The position numbers and the translations under genes are program-made. The notes under the pieces are model-generated. The model did not search any database. It was not told where the DNA came from and was given only the letters and a program-made list of their open reading frames with translations. Shown here piece by piece: positions 19,459-27,269 of a DNA stretch of 64,000 nucleotides (position 1 is the stretch's first letter; every line of letters begins with the position of its first letter). This DNA is from Sulfurisphaera tokodaii str. 7 (lineage in GTDB: Archaea; Thermoproteota; Thermoprotei_A; Sulfolobales; Sulfolobaceae): contig NC_003106.2 of assembly GCF_000011205.1 (NCBI RefSeq), forward strand, positions 1,378,001-1,442,000, given 5' to 3'.

Positions 19459-20309
19459 CCAAATATTTTCTTATAAATTTCCTGTAAGTCTTCTGTTACT
19501 AAATGAGTATATATTTGTGTTGTTCTGATATCCTTATGCCCTAACAATTTTTGAACTACTGGTAATGGCATTCCTTTTCTTATAGCTTGTGTAGCAAATG
19601 TATGTCTCAAAATATGTGGTCTTAAGTCAATCCCTAATTTTTTGCCTAATCTTTTAAGTTTCCGATATAAAGCATGATAAGTCATATTGAAAAGTATTCC
19701 ATTATCTTCTATGTTCCTCAAATAACTCTTTAATAACCTAGCTGTTTCTTCTGTGAAAAATACAATTCTTTCCTCACCATTCTTTGTATTTCTAACAATT
19801 ATATATCTTCTTTCTATGTTTATGTCGGATTTTTTAATAGAAAGTAATTCTTTAGAACGTAATCCTGTATCTAATAAAAGTTGAATTAGTAGTCTGTCTT
19901 TTAGTTTTTTCACATTTTCTTTTATCTTAACTATTTCTTCTTCTGATAAAGCTCTAATTTCTTTTCTTCTAATTCTAGGTATAGTTGGTTTTACATCTAC
20001 TCCTAACCACTTTAAGAATCTTAATACTGCTATTATATAATGCCTTGCAGTCACTGATTTTTTTCTTCTTTTTTCTATCTCATTTTCATTTTTAGATTTT
20101 GTTTCTCTACTTAGAATATTTCTAATCCAATTATTTAAATCATAGGTGGTAACAGTCCTTGGATCTTTTCTTATATAACTAAGAAAATCAGATATTGCTA
20201 TTGAATATAATCTTATTGTATTTTCAGAGGCTCCTGCAATCATTAAAGCCGTAATAAATTCGTCGAATGGGTTGATAATGACATCTGGCTTACCTAATTG
20301 TAGTTTCAC
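19455..20309 (-). CDS. xerA: Tyrosine recombinase XerA
   Basis: Site-specific recombinase that resolves chromosome dimers at dif in archaea. The 284-residue protein has a SAM-like core-binding N domain (residues 12-105) and a catalytic domain with Arg151 (DTGLRSKELL), Lys176 on the beta-hairpin (RNTKNGEERIV), His232 and Arg235 (RPHILRHTF), His258 (LLGHKD) and the nucleophile Tyr267 (TTQIYTHL). The start is GTG 20309. Size and residues match the single chromosomal Xer of Sulfolobales rather than a viral integrase. A 34-bp imperfect palindrome overlaps its promoter. Confidence 0.92.
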   Translation of the reverse strand: MKLQLGKPDVIINPFDEFITALMIAGASENTIRLYSIAISDFLSYIRKDPRTVTTYDLNNWIRNILSRETKSKNENEIEKRRKKSVTARHYIIAVLRFLKWLGVDVKPTIPRIRRKEIRALSEEEIVKIKENVKKLKDRLLIQLLLDTGLRSKELLSIKKSDINIERRYIIVRNTKNGEERIVFFTEETARLLKSYLRNIEDNGILFNMTYHALYRKLKRLGKKLGIDLRPHILRHTFATQAIRKGMPLPVVQKLLGHKDIRTTQIYTHLVTEDLQEIYKKIFG

Positions 20310-20326
20310 ATTAGATATCTTGGTCT

Positions 20327-20360
20327 TAGTAACACTTATTAAGGTAATAGAGTGTTACCA
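20327..20360. promoter_or_regulatory. Imperfect palindrome over the xerA promoter (operator or dif-like site)
   Basis: Left half TAGTAACACTTATTA, centre AGG, right half TAATAGAGTGTTACCA; the halves match apart from one inserted base and one mismatch. The centre, read on the minus strand, contains CCTTAATAAG, a TATA-like element about 34 nt before the xerA GTG. Single-recombinase Xer systems often keep their target next to the gene, so either an autoregulatory operator or a dif-related site is possible. The symmetry is seen directly; the function is inferred. Confidence 0.55.
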
Positions 20361-20441
20361 TAAACATTTCTATTAAAATATAGAAAGAAATACCCAATGG
20401 CAAAACTACTTATACCCCTAACCCACTTAAAATAATATGGG

Positions 20442-20503
20442 GTACCCAGGGACCTCATGATAAGGAATGATGATCCCCCTGACCCCCCAAGGTCCCTGGG
20501 TAC
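20442..20503. repeat. GC-rich inverted repeat with 14-bp perfect arms
   Basis: GTACCCAGGGACCT at 20442-20455 is repeated as its exact reverse complement at 20490-20503, with a 34-nt loop that includes runs CCCCC and CCCCCC. It is far more GC-rich than its surroundings. On the minus strand a TATA-like CTTTTTATATC (20513-20522) lies just upstream, although that stretch also codes for the last residues of the FAD protein. It may be a structured small RNA or a protein-binding site. It is not part of any gene. Confidence 0.75.
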
Positions 20504-21370
20504 TCATAAATGATATAAAAAGCCCATTTTTCCATTTCTAATTAAATAATATCTTTCAATGAATCTTTTCATTAACTGTCTCATCTTTGAAACTTTCACT
20601 ACTTCTATCTTTCCATTCCATAATTTATCTGATCTTATATGTATTCCTTCTTTTCCAGTATCAATAATAGTTATGAATATAGGTCTGAATGGACTATTGC
20701 TTTTGCCTAGAATATAATTTGCTACATAAATTCCAGTTCTCATAGCAAGTTCGCCTAACTTTGGATATCCTTGAATAAGATCACCTATAACAAATGAATT
20801 TTCATATTGAAGATACTCATTTACTTTAAGAAATGAACTAAACGGATGAGGAGGTTTACATGAGGGAATTACATCTTCTGGCTTTTCTGTTTCTTTAATC
20901 CCATATTTTTCCATATAATATTTTATTGTAGAGCTAACTTTTTCTCCAAGATACTGCAAGTAGTCACCATAATATTTTACATCTTTTCCTAAATTTTTAA
21001 AATAAAAAGCTAATTGAATTGCTAGATAATCATTTGAAGGATCCTCAGATGTAATACGTAGTTTATCTTTTCTTTTTATTTCATTTATCTTAATTAATAT
21101 GTCGTTTTTATTGCATCCTAATGCAACAATAAGATTATCTGGGGTATATTCATATTTATCAGTCTTTACCCATTTGCTTTTAAGGTCTATATCTATTACT
21201 TTCTCTCTTTTAACAAAAGTGAGTTTCTTTGAAAATGGCTTATTGTTAATCAAATTTCTTAAATATGCAGTATAAAATACAAATTCTTCCTTTTCCGCTA
21301 TTATATTAGTTTTGAGTATATGGTACGCATTAATTCCTGCATATCCAGCTCCTAATATTAGACTATTCAT
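20504..21370 (-). CDS. FAD/NAD(P)-binding oxidoreductase-like protein
   Basis: A 288-residue flavoprotein-like sequence related to NDH-2/sulfide:quinone reductase-type enzymes but shorter. It begins MNSLILGAGYAGINAYHIL, the ADP-binding beta-alpha-beta motif of FAD proteins, and has a late NSFVIGDLIQGYPKLGELAMRTGIYVANYILG segment typical of the FAD O-site in this group. The second nucleotide-binding motif is weak (KYYGDYLQYLGE). The open frame runs on to 21703, but that part is antisense to the next gene; ATG 21370 is the proper start. It is divergent from the gene at 21411. Confidence 0.75.
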   Translation of the reverse strand: MNSLILGAGYAGINAYHILKTNIIAEKEEFVFYTAYLRNLINNKPFSKKLTFVKREKVIDIDLKSKWVKTDKYEYTPDNLIVALGCNKNDILIKINEIKRKDKLRITSEDPSNDYLAIQLAFYFKNLGKDVKYYGDYLQYLGEKVSSTIKYYMEKYGIKETEKPEDVIPSCKPPHPFSSFLKVNEYLQYENSFVIGDLIQGYPKLGELAMRTGIYVANYILGKSNSPFRPIFITIIDTGKEGIHIRSDKLWNGKIEVVKVSKMRQLMKRFIERYYLIRNGKMGFLYHL

Positions 21371-21410
21371 GATGGGATAAATTAAATTTCCCAAAAATAT
21401 ACAATTTGTT

Positions 21411-22058
21411 GTGAAAGTAAAGTTAGCGTATTCAAAGGATGAAGAATTAAAACCACTACTTCCTTTATTAAACGGTAGGATAAATAAGAGAGGATATGAT
21501 TTTGAAGTAATTAAAATAAAGGAAGACGAGATAAAATTCAATCTTAATAATTTTGATCTGCTTTTTATACCTCTTCCTGTTTTAACTCTTGTTAAAGATA
21601 TTAAAATCCTAACGAATGGAAGTAATGTAACGGAGAAACTTTTTATAAAGAGAATAAAAGAGGATAAAATGTTAAAATTATTAGTTAGTGGTACAAATTC
21701 CACAGAGTTTTATCTAGCAAAAATCTTGATTAATAGTAATATTATGCCTGCTTTTTCTGATTATAACTCAGTAATTAATTATAATGATGGGGATCTTGAC
21801 CTATATAAGGAGTGGGTAAAATACTGTGGTAAGGTACCAATAGTTCTTTCAGTGTTAGGGAGTGTAAGATTAAGTGATGGTGAATTACTAAAATTAAAGG
21901 TTATTATACGTGATTCTGCATCATTAATGGTAAATGAGGGTGAAGTAGAAAGTACCTCAAAGGAATTAGGGTTAAAAGGGCGCGAAGCAATAGAGTGTTT
22001 CTTCAAGCTTTGTAGAGAAAAAGGACTATGTAATGAGGTTAAGCTTTCTTTGCTTTAA
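21411..22058 (+). CDS. Conserved protein with solute-binding-like pattern, function unknown
   Basis: A 215-residue cytoplasmic protein starting at GTG 21411 (MKVKLAYSKDEELKPLLPLLNG). The pattern NNFDLLFIPLPVLTLVKDIKIL followed by a variable strand and a helical C-terminal part recalls the small type 2 binding-protein fold seen in MqnA-like enzymes and NMT1-like domains, but catalytic residues cannot be assigned. It has no signal peptide or membrane segment. It is divergent from the FAD protein with 40 bp between starts, so the two probably share a control region. Confidence 0.65.
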   Translation: MKVKLAYSKDEELKPLLPLLNGRINKRGYDFEVIKIKEDEIKFNLNNFDLLFIPLPVLTLVKDIKILTNGSNVTEKLFIKRIKEDKMLKLLVSGTNSTEFYLAKILINSNIMPAFSDYNSVINYNDGDLDLYKEWVKYCGKVPIVLSVLGSVRLSDGELLKLKVIIRDSASLMVNEGEVESTSKELGLKGREAIECFFKLCREKGLCNEVKLSLL

Positions 22059-22191
22059 TTTTCTTTGATATTCTAAACATTCTTACTAAAGTTGGTATTG
22101 CAATTGCTAATTCTACTGGGTATGGTATATTTGCAAGGAATAATATAAGGGATAGTAGGAGTAAAGATAACTGCATATAGATTGCCTTCAT
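22039..22191 (-). CDS. Small membrane protein (50 aa)
   Basis: A 50-residue frame, ATG 22191 to TAA 22039: MKAIYMQLSLLLLSLILFLA, then NIPYPVELAIAIPTLVRMF and a basic tail KKIKAKKA. It has one clear transmembrane helix, a second weaker hydrophobic stretch and a positive cytoplasmic end. A TATA-like GTTAAAAG lies about 26 nt before the ATG (22213-22222), which fits a leaderless transcript. The 3' end overlaps the convergent gene by 20 bp. Hydrophobicity pattern and promoter support a real gene; function unknown. Confidence 0.65.
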   Translation of the reverse strand: MKAIYMQLSLLLLSLILFLANIPYPVELAIAIPTLVRMFRISKKIKAKKA

Positions 22192-22268
22192 ATGATTATT
22201 TTCTTATGTTTACTTTTAACGTAAGTCAACATAATTCGTTATAATACTTTTACTTAATCTCTTAGAGT

Positions 22269-22311
22269 ATTTTCAAACTACTCAGTGTAATTTTTATTAA
22301 ATCTATTTTCA
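22269..22311 (+). promoter_or_regulatory. upsX promoter with UV-response-type hexamer
   Basis: ATTTTC at 22269-22274 matches the ANTTTC hexamer reported for UV-inducible Sulfolobus promoters. CTCAG follows at 22281-22285, then a T-rich TATA element TTTTTATTAA at 22291-22300, then the ATG at 22312. The hexamer and CTCAG sit 43 and 31 nt before the ATG, exactly as upstream of upsE. A second ATTTTC abuts the start codon at 22305-22310. Confidence 0.65.
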
Positions 22312-24324
22312 ATGATACCACAGATAGTGTCGCAATTTTCTATTAATTTGCCAAATGATTTAAATTATTGGTTTTATACTAATGGTGAAACGATTAGACT
22401 TTCTTCAAACGCGATAGTTACACCAGAAATCTTATTGAGTGAAAATGGTATTAATATTAAGGGATATTGGGTAATAAAAAGAAATTTTTCCGTTATACAT
22501 ATTGATGAAAATAATAATGAAAAAACAATCTATTCTGATCCTCAAGCTTTAGATTTTGCACTATTAGGGGAAGAAATTTATCCTGTTTTAAGAAAAAATA
22601 AATATATTATATTTAATAACGAAAAATATATTGATTATAAGCACAAATATTCTTTTTATGTGCTAGAAAATAAAAATAAAATTGAAGTAATTGTTAACGG
22701 GAAGTTAATAGATTTAGACAAACCCATTAAATACAGGATTTACCCCTCATTTATATCTATAGTATATGAAGATCACTCTGTATTAATTGATAATTCTGGG
22801 AAAAAAGAGAGAATGAACAAACCAGCTTTTTATCTTGGTAAAACAAGTCTGGGGGATATATATCAATCTGTTGCCGGGAAGATAATTTCTGAACAAGAAT
22901 ATGACCTTTTAGGTATATGTACTTCAGAGGCCTATTTAATAGGAGAGTCTTCTTCTGGTATAATTATCGCGTGTGGAGAAAAAGTAAAAAATTACTATAA
23001 AGGAGGATGGTCTTATATTTCTAATATATCAAATATTACAGCTAGCTTTGTAAATTATAATTTCGTAATTATAACTGATCTTCAAACATCTGTTTATACT
23101 GGTGAACTTAAGAAGCTATTTGATCTTCAAAACGTTAAAAGTATTATAGCTAACAGAAAATATTTATTTGTTTTATCAAATTCTCATAAGTTATATCTTA
23201 TAGAACCTAGTGAGAAGGATTTATTAGAAGTTATAAATTTTAATAACACCTTGTCATCTCCAGCAATAATAAAAGTTTCTGACATGTGGGATGTAAAATT
23301 AGGTAAGGAGCTTATTGAAATAGAGAAAAAGAGTGAAAATAATTATAGACTATTATATGTTGAACCTTACAAGTTAACTCAAGTAACTTCGACTATAACA
23401 TTAGAAAATGAATTATTTAAATATAGTAAGAATTTAGAGATTATTTCGGAAAATTTAGATATCTCATTAGTTAATGCTGAATTAATTAAGGCTGTTAATG
23501 GTAGAATAAAAGGCTCTCCAGAATTTTATAATAGTATATTAAGGCTAAATATAAAATATAAAATTCCAAGTAGAACAGAGAAGTATATTAAAATAAAAGT
23601 GCATGAAAGAGAGTATAAATTTAATATAAAAGATACCCAAGGAGAAATGTTTATTTCTATACCATTAGTAAAATTTGATAATAACGAAGAATTAGTAGTG
23701 CTACAATTAGAACGTAAAGGGTATATTGAAACTACAAAAGAATTTCTTATACCTACAAAAATTATAAAGGAAAATAAAAATTATCACAGAGAAGAAATTA
23801 TTGAAAATACAGTAAGAAAGGTAATAGAAAAATCTAGTGACAGTCTTTTTGAATGGATAAAGATATTCGAGTTTCCATTAGATTATGAAAATGTTATAAT
23901 AGCTAAAGCAGGAGATAAGGTAATAATTGAAGGTAAAGAAATTGAAGTTAAAGAGGGAAAGCAGATGATAGAAATCTCTAAAACTGGTTACAAGAGGATT
24001 TATATAGTTTATGGAATTCCTAACCCTATTAGAAATATAAGTGCTAAAATACTCAATAATAAGCTATACATAAATGTGGATACAGCTTTACGAGTACCAA
24101 TTACAATAATTTATGGTACTCAAATTCAAACAAGTAATGGTGGCGAATATATTTTTGAATTAGATCCTGCTTATTCTTCTTTAAATATAAAAATTTATTA
24201 CTCAAATGATATAAAATGGGAAACAAAATATGAACTTCAAGATTTATTTAGAAAATCTATAATTTCTTCAGTGGTTAGCGCGGTAAAATTAAAAGAAGAG
24301 CTAGCTACTTTTGGTCTTTTATAA
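22312..24324 (+). CDS. upsX: UpsX, ups pilus operon protein of unknown function
   Basis: A 670-residue protein encoded directly before the pilus ATPase, matching in size and place the upsX gene of Sulfolobales. Its exact role in UV-induced pili is unknown. The sequence is beta-rich with irregular repeated strands in the first 350 residues (YSFYVLENKNKIEVIVNGKL, KYLFVLSNSHKLYLIEP), suggesting a propeller-like region, and then beta-sandwich-like segments (ILRLNIKYKIPSRTEKYIKI). There is no signal peptide or membrane helix. It has its own promoter with an ANTTTC element. Assignment rests mainly on context. Confidence 0.83.
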   Translation: MIPQIVSQFSINLPNDLNYWFYTNGETIRLSSNAIVTPEILLSENGINIKGYWVIKRNFSVIHIDENNNEKTIYSDPQALDFALLGEEIYPVLRKNKYIIFNNEKYIDYKHKYSFYVLENKNKIEVIVNGKLIDLDKPIKYRIYPSFISIVYEDHSVLIDNSGKKERMNKPAFYLGKTSLGDIYQSVAGKIISEQEYDLLGICTSEAYLIGESSSGIIIACGEKVKNYYKGGWSYISNISNITASFVNYNFVIITDLQTSVYTGELKKLFDLQNVKSIIANRKYLFVLSNSHKLYLIEPSEKDLLEVINFNNTLSSPAIIKVSDMWDVKLGKELIEIEKKSENNYRLLYVEPYKLTQVTSTITLENELFKYSKNLEIISENLDISLVNAELIKAVNGRIKGSPEFYNSILRLNIKYKIPSRTEKYIKIKVHEREYKFNIKDTQGEMFISIPLVKFDNNEELVVLQLERKGYIETTKEFLIPTKIIKENKNYHREEIIENTVRKVIEKSSDSLFEWIKIFEFPLDYENVIIAKAGDKVIIEGKEIEVKEGKQMIEISKTGYKRIYIVYGIPNPIRNISAKILNNKLYINVDTALRVPITIIYGTQIQTSNGGEYIFELDPAYSSLNIKIYYSNDIKWETKYELQDLFRKSIISSVVSAVKLKEELATFGLL

Positions 24325-24325
24325 T

Positions 24326-24368
24326 ATTTTCACTTTGCTCAGAGTTCTTTTTTATTTACCTAAATAAT
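24326..24368 (+). promoter_or_regulatory. upsE promoter with UV-response-type hexamer
   Basis: ATTTTC at 24326-24331, CTCAG at 24338-24342 and TTTTTTATTT at 24348-24357 precede the ATG at 24369. Spacing from hexamer to ATG (43 nt) and from CTCAG to ATG (31 nt) is identical to the upsX promoter, although the bases in between differ. This argues for a functional element and for a separate, co-regulated promoter inside the operon. Confidence 0.65.
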
Positions 24369-25793
24369 ATGACAACTATTCTTCATGAGTATTATGTAGG
24401 TCCAGCTAAAATAAGAATATTACGTGATGATAATGGAATTTGTAAATACATTGTTGAAGAACCACAACTAACAGAATACGAAGAAGAAATAAAGAATTCC
24501 ATATTATCTGAAATTATGTATACAAATTTAAAAAACATAGAAGATTTTGTAATTAGTAAGTTAAAAGATAAAGGATTTAAAGATGATGTAATTGAAAAAA
24601 TTCTTTATCATGTTAAAAAAAGCATGTTATATGATAATATAACTCCATTAATGTTAGACCAAGAAATTGAAGAAATTGAATGTAGAGGTTTTGGTTATCC
24701 TATAACTGTCATTCACAGATCTTTTTCGGAATGTATTAGACTTTTCACGAATATAATTCCAAAAAACGAGGATGATATTATAAAAATTGTTGAGAAAATG
24801 GCAAATAAGGCCAATAAAAGTATTAATATAGCTAAACCTTATGTTGAGTTTTCACTCCCAGAAGGACATAGAGTAGCTGCTACTTTAGGCAGTGAAATAT
24901 CATTACCTGGTTCTACATTCGATATACGTAAGTTTCCGTCTAAACCTCTCAGTATTATCCAGATGATCACTAATGGTATGTTAAATGAGCTAATAGCATC
25001 TTATTTATGGTTCATAATGGAATATAAACCATTTATAATGATCTTGGGACCTACTGGTTCTGGTAAGACTTCTCTCTTAACAGCTATTCTTAATTTAATT
25101 AATCCAAGCTATAAGATTTTAACTATTGAAGATACTCCAGAAATAAATATAACCAGTGACAATTGGGTTAGGTTTATAAGTAGATCAACTTTGGCTGGTA
25201 ACTATGATGTAACTTTAAGTGATTTAGCTAAATTAGCTCTACGATATAGGCCCGATTATTTAGTGGTTGGAGAAGTTAGAGGAAAAGAGATAGAAGCTCT
25301 AATTCATGCTGCAGCATCTGGCCATGGTTCTTTAACTACTTTTCATGGTTCAAGACCTATAGACGCTATTACTAGAATAACTGATTTACTATCTTCTGAT
25401 TTGTCTAAACTTTTTTTGCAAACTATATGGTCCTTCATAATAGTAAGTAGAAGAAAAGAAGGAAACAAAAGTATTCGTAGTATAATCGGAATATATGAGA
25501 CTTTAATAGATAAAAATAAAATTAAATTTAAAAAAGTAATTGAATGGTCGTTTATAAAAAATGAATTTATTCCTCTAGATATAAATTCTTTATCAAAGAG
25601 ATCATATAGACTAAAATGGATTAGTAAAGTTTATGGGTTATCCATTGAAGAGATAAGACAAGAAATAGAAAGAAGGATGAATTTCCTTACTACTTTAAAA
25701 AACGAGAAAGTTATTGATTTTGTTGATGTTTCTTATAAGATAAGAAAGTTTTATGAAGTAGGTGAGGCTAGTGCTAAGAATGTTGCTCAATAA
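24369..25793 (+). CDS. upsE: UpsE, type IV pilus secretion ATPase
   Basis: Assembly ATPase powering UV-inducible pili, which bring Sulfolobus cells together for DNA exchange after damage. The 474-residue protein has an N-terminal domain, then the GspE/FlaI-type core: Walker A GPTGSGKT at residues 227-234, the Asp box LTIEDTPEI, the Walker B-like DYLVVGEVRGKE at 296-307 and the His box with GHGSLTTFHG. There is no PilT-type retraction ATPase nearby, as expected in archaea. Its end overlaps the UpsF start region. Confidence 0.93.
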   Translation: MTTILHEYYVGPAKIRILRDDNGICKYIVEEPQLTEYEEEIKNSILSEIMYTNLKNIEDFVISKLKDKGFKDDVIEKILYHVKKSMLYDNITPLMLDQEIEEIECRGFGYPITVIHRSFSECIRLFTNIIPKNEDDIIKIVEKMANKANKSINIAKPYVEFSLPEGHRVAATLGSEISLPGSTFDIRKFPSKPLSIIQMITNGMLNELIASYLWFIMEYKPFIMILGPTGSGKTSLLTAILNLINPSYKILTIEDTPEINITSDNWVRFISRSTLAGNYDVTLSDLAKLALRYRPDYLVVGEVRGKEIEALIHAAASGHGSLTTFHGSRPIDAITRITDLLSSDLSKLFLQTIWSFIIVSRRKEGNKSIRSIIGIYETLIDKNKIKFKKVIEWSFIKNEFIPLDINSLSKRSYRLKWISKVYGLSIEEIRQEIERRMNFLTTLKNEKVIDFVDVSYKIRKFYEVGEASAKNVAQ

Positions 25794-27243
25794 GCTCAAT
25801 AAAATTTCTCCATGTAATGTTTTTAATCAGAAAATTAAGGAGTATATTGAATATTATGGCGATGATTATAACAAAATCTGTAGTAAGTATCATTATCTAT
25901 TAAAAATATTTATTTTATTACTAATAGCAATAACTATACTAGGAATGTTTTTATTAAGATTCTTAATATTTCTTGATATACCAATTGGATTAATAGCATA
26001 TACTTATCCTTTGGTTTATACTTGGTCTAGAAGAGAAGAATATAAAAAAACTGTAAACTTAGAAGCCCCTTTTATCACTATAATAGTCTATATTAATTCA
26101 ATTGTAGATAAAAGTTTATTATATACTTTTAAGGAGCTATCAGAAGTTAAAGAGTTAAAAATACCCAGAATTGAGTACACGTTTCTTAATAAAATGATAG
26201 AATATATGGGGTTTTCATACATTAAGGCGTTAGAAAAGAGGGCTAATTTGCACCGCGGAGATTTGTTAGGGAAATTATATGACAATTATCTTGCTGCTTT
26301 AAATCTAGGTATAACTATTAAGGATCGATTAAGGGATGTACTAAAAGATGTAATGTATGAGTTAAAAGAATCATATAAGACCTATATTGATAAATCCGCC
26401 GAAATAGCAGAAATTCAGTTTGCTTTACTGTTATTGCTTCCTATTGTATTGCTCGGATTCGCATTTACTTTTAAAACATCGATTACCGAACTTCTTCTTC
26501 CTTTACTCTTTATTCCCCCACTAATTTTTGTAATTTCGACCATTCAACCGGGAGTTGATTATAATATTAAACATAATAAGTATATTTATTCGCTTATAAT
26601 AATTCCGATAGCTATATTTATTCCTGTACAAATAGCATTTAGATTGATAATAATTTTCTCAGTAATCTTATTTGTAAGTTTCTTCATATATCAACAAATA
26701 CAATTAGCTAATGAATTAGAGAAATCATTGCCATTATTACTTAAGGAAATAGCAGAGTATCTAAGACTGGGATATACTGTACAGAACGCAATACCTAGAA
26801 TAAAAATTAACTCATCTAAAGTAAATAAAGTTTTAAGTGAGATCTTAAGACAATCCAATGAGATCTCAACACCATCAAAACTATTTAATATGAGTATGAA
26901 AGTTTTATTTATTATATCAAAATCTGGTTCCTCTTCGGTAGCTTTAGAGGAATTAGCTAATGCAATCAATGAAATAGTATATGCTAAACAATCTCTAATC
27001 AGACAACTTAGACTGTATGATGCTATGATAATATTAACTCCAATAATGTTATGGTTAGCATTTGGTACTTTAAATAAGATAGTAAGTAGTACACTTCCAG
27101 CAATAGATATAATAGCAGCTTATAGTGTTGGTTCAGTAATTTTATTCTCTAAATTATCTAGATTCACATTATTATATTTCCCAGCAATTTTACTTCTTGT
27201 AGTAGTCTTACTAATACTTTCGTTTTTGCCACCCGTCTTTTAA
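25780..27243 (+). CDS. upsF: UpsF, pilus assembly platform membrane protein
   Basis: Polytopic inner-membrane platform protein of the TadC/FlaJ (T2SSF) family that works with UpsE. The roughly 487-residue protein has about nine hydrophobic segments, including LLKIFILLLIAITILGMFLL, FALLLLLPIVLLGFAF and a final FPAILLLVVVLLILSFLPP, separated by two cytoplasmic helical domains (for example LLKEIAEYLRLGYTVQNAIPR). Alternative starts are GTG 25762 and GTG 25771; a GGTGAG motif around 25759 suits GTG 25771 as well as ATG 25780. It overlaps upsE. Confidence 0.9.
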   Translation: MLLNKLNKISPCNVFNQKIKEYIEYYGDDYNKICSKYHYLLKIFILLLIAITILGMFLLRFLIFLDIPIGLIAYTYPLVYTWSRREEYKKTVNLEAPFITIIVYINSIVDKSLLYTFKELSEVKELKIPRIEYTFLNKMIEYMGFSYIKALEKRANLHRGDLLGKLYDNYLAALNLGITIKDRLRDVLKDVMYELKESYKTYIDKSAEIAEIQFALLLLLPIVLLGFAFTFKTSITELLLPLLFIPPLIFVISTIQPGVDYNIKHNKYIYSLIIIPIAIFIPVQIAFRLIIIFSVILFVSFFIYQQIQLANELEKSLPLLLKEIAEYLRLGYTVQNAIPRIKINSSKVNKVLSEILRQSNEISTPSKLFNMSMKVLFIISKSGSSSVALEELANAINEIVYAKQSLIRQLRLYDAMIILTPIMLWLAFGTLNKIVSSTLPAIDIIAAYSVGSVILFSKLSRFTLLYFPAILLLVVVLLILSFLPPVF

Positions 27244-27250
27244 TAGCCTA
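27216..27250 (+). promoter_or_regulatory. upsA promoter (ANTTTC plus TTTTAATAGCCTA core)
   Basis: ACTTTC at 27216-27221 fits ANTTTC and lies 22 nt before the T run of the TATA element at 27238, the same spacing as in the upsX and upsE promoters. The core TCTTTTAATAGCCTA (27236-27250) is nearly identical to that before the Lhr helicase gene. The core lies inside the last codons of upsF. It supports strong separate expression of the pilins. Confidence 0.6.
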
Positions 27251-27269
27251 TAGTTATATGGGGAACAAT

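Noticed and set aside
20456-20489. Box C/D guide RNA in the loop of the GC-rich inverted repeat (ATGATGA and CTGA present)
   Set aside because: The two boxes are only about five nucleotides apart, leaving no room for a guide, and no second pair of boxes is present.
20442-20503. Rho-independent-type terminator
   Set aside because: There is no U tract after the stem on either strand, and archaeal termination generally uses T runs without hairpins.
21371-21703. Upstream extension of the FAD protein frame by 111 codons
   Set aside because: The extension is antisense to the coding sequence at 21411-22058, its translation is low-complexity, and the ADP-binding motif expected at the N terminus follows the ATG at 21370.
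27258-27269. Start of upsA at ATG 27258
   Set aside because: It would lie only about 16 nt from the TATA element and lengthen the class III leader; ATG 27270 gives the usual short leader and the same spacing as the helicase promoter.
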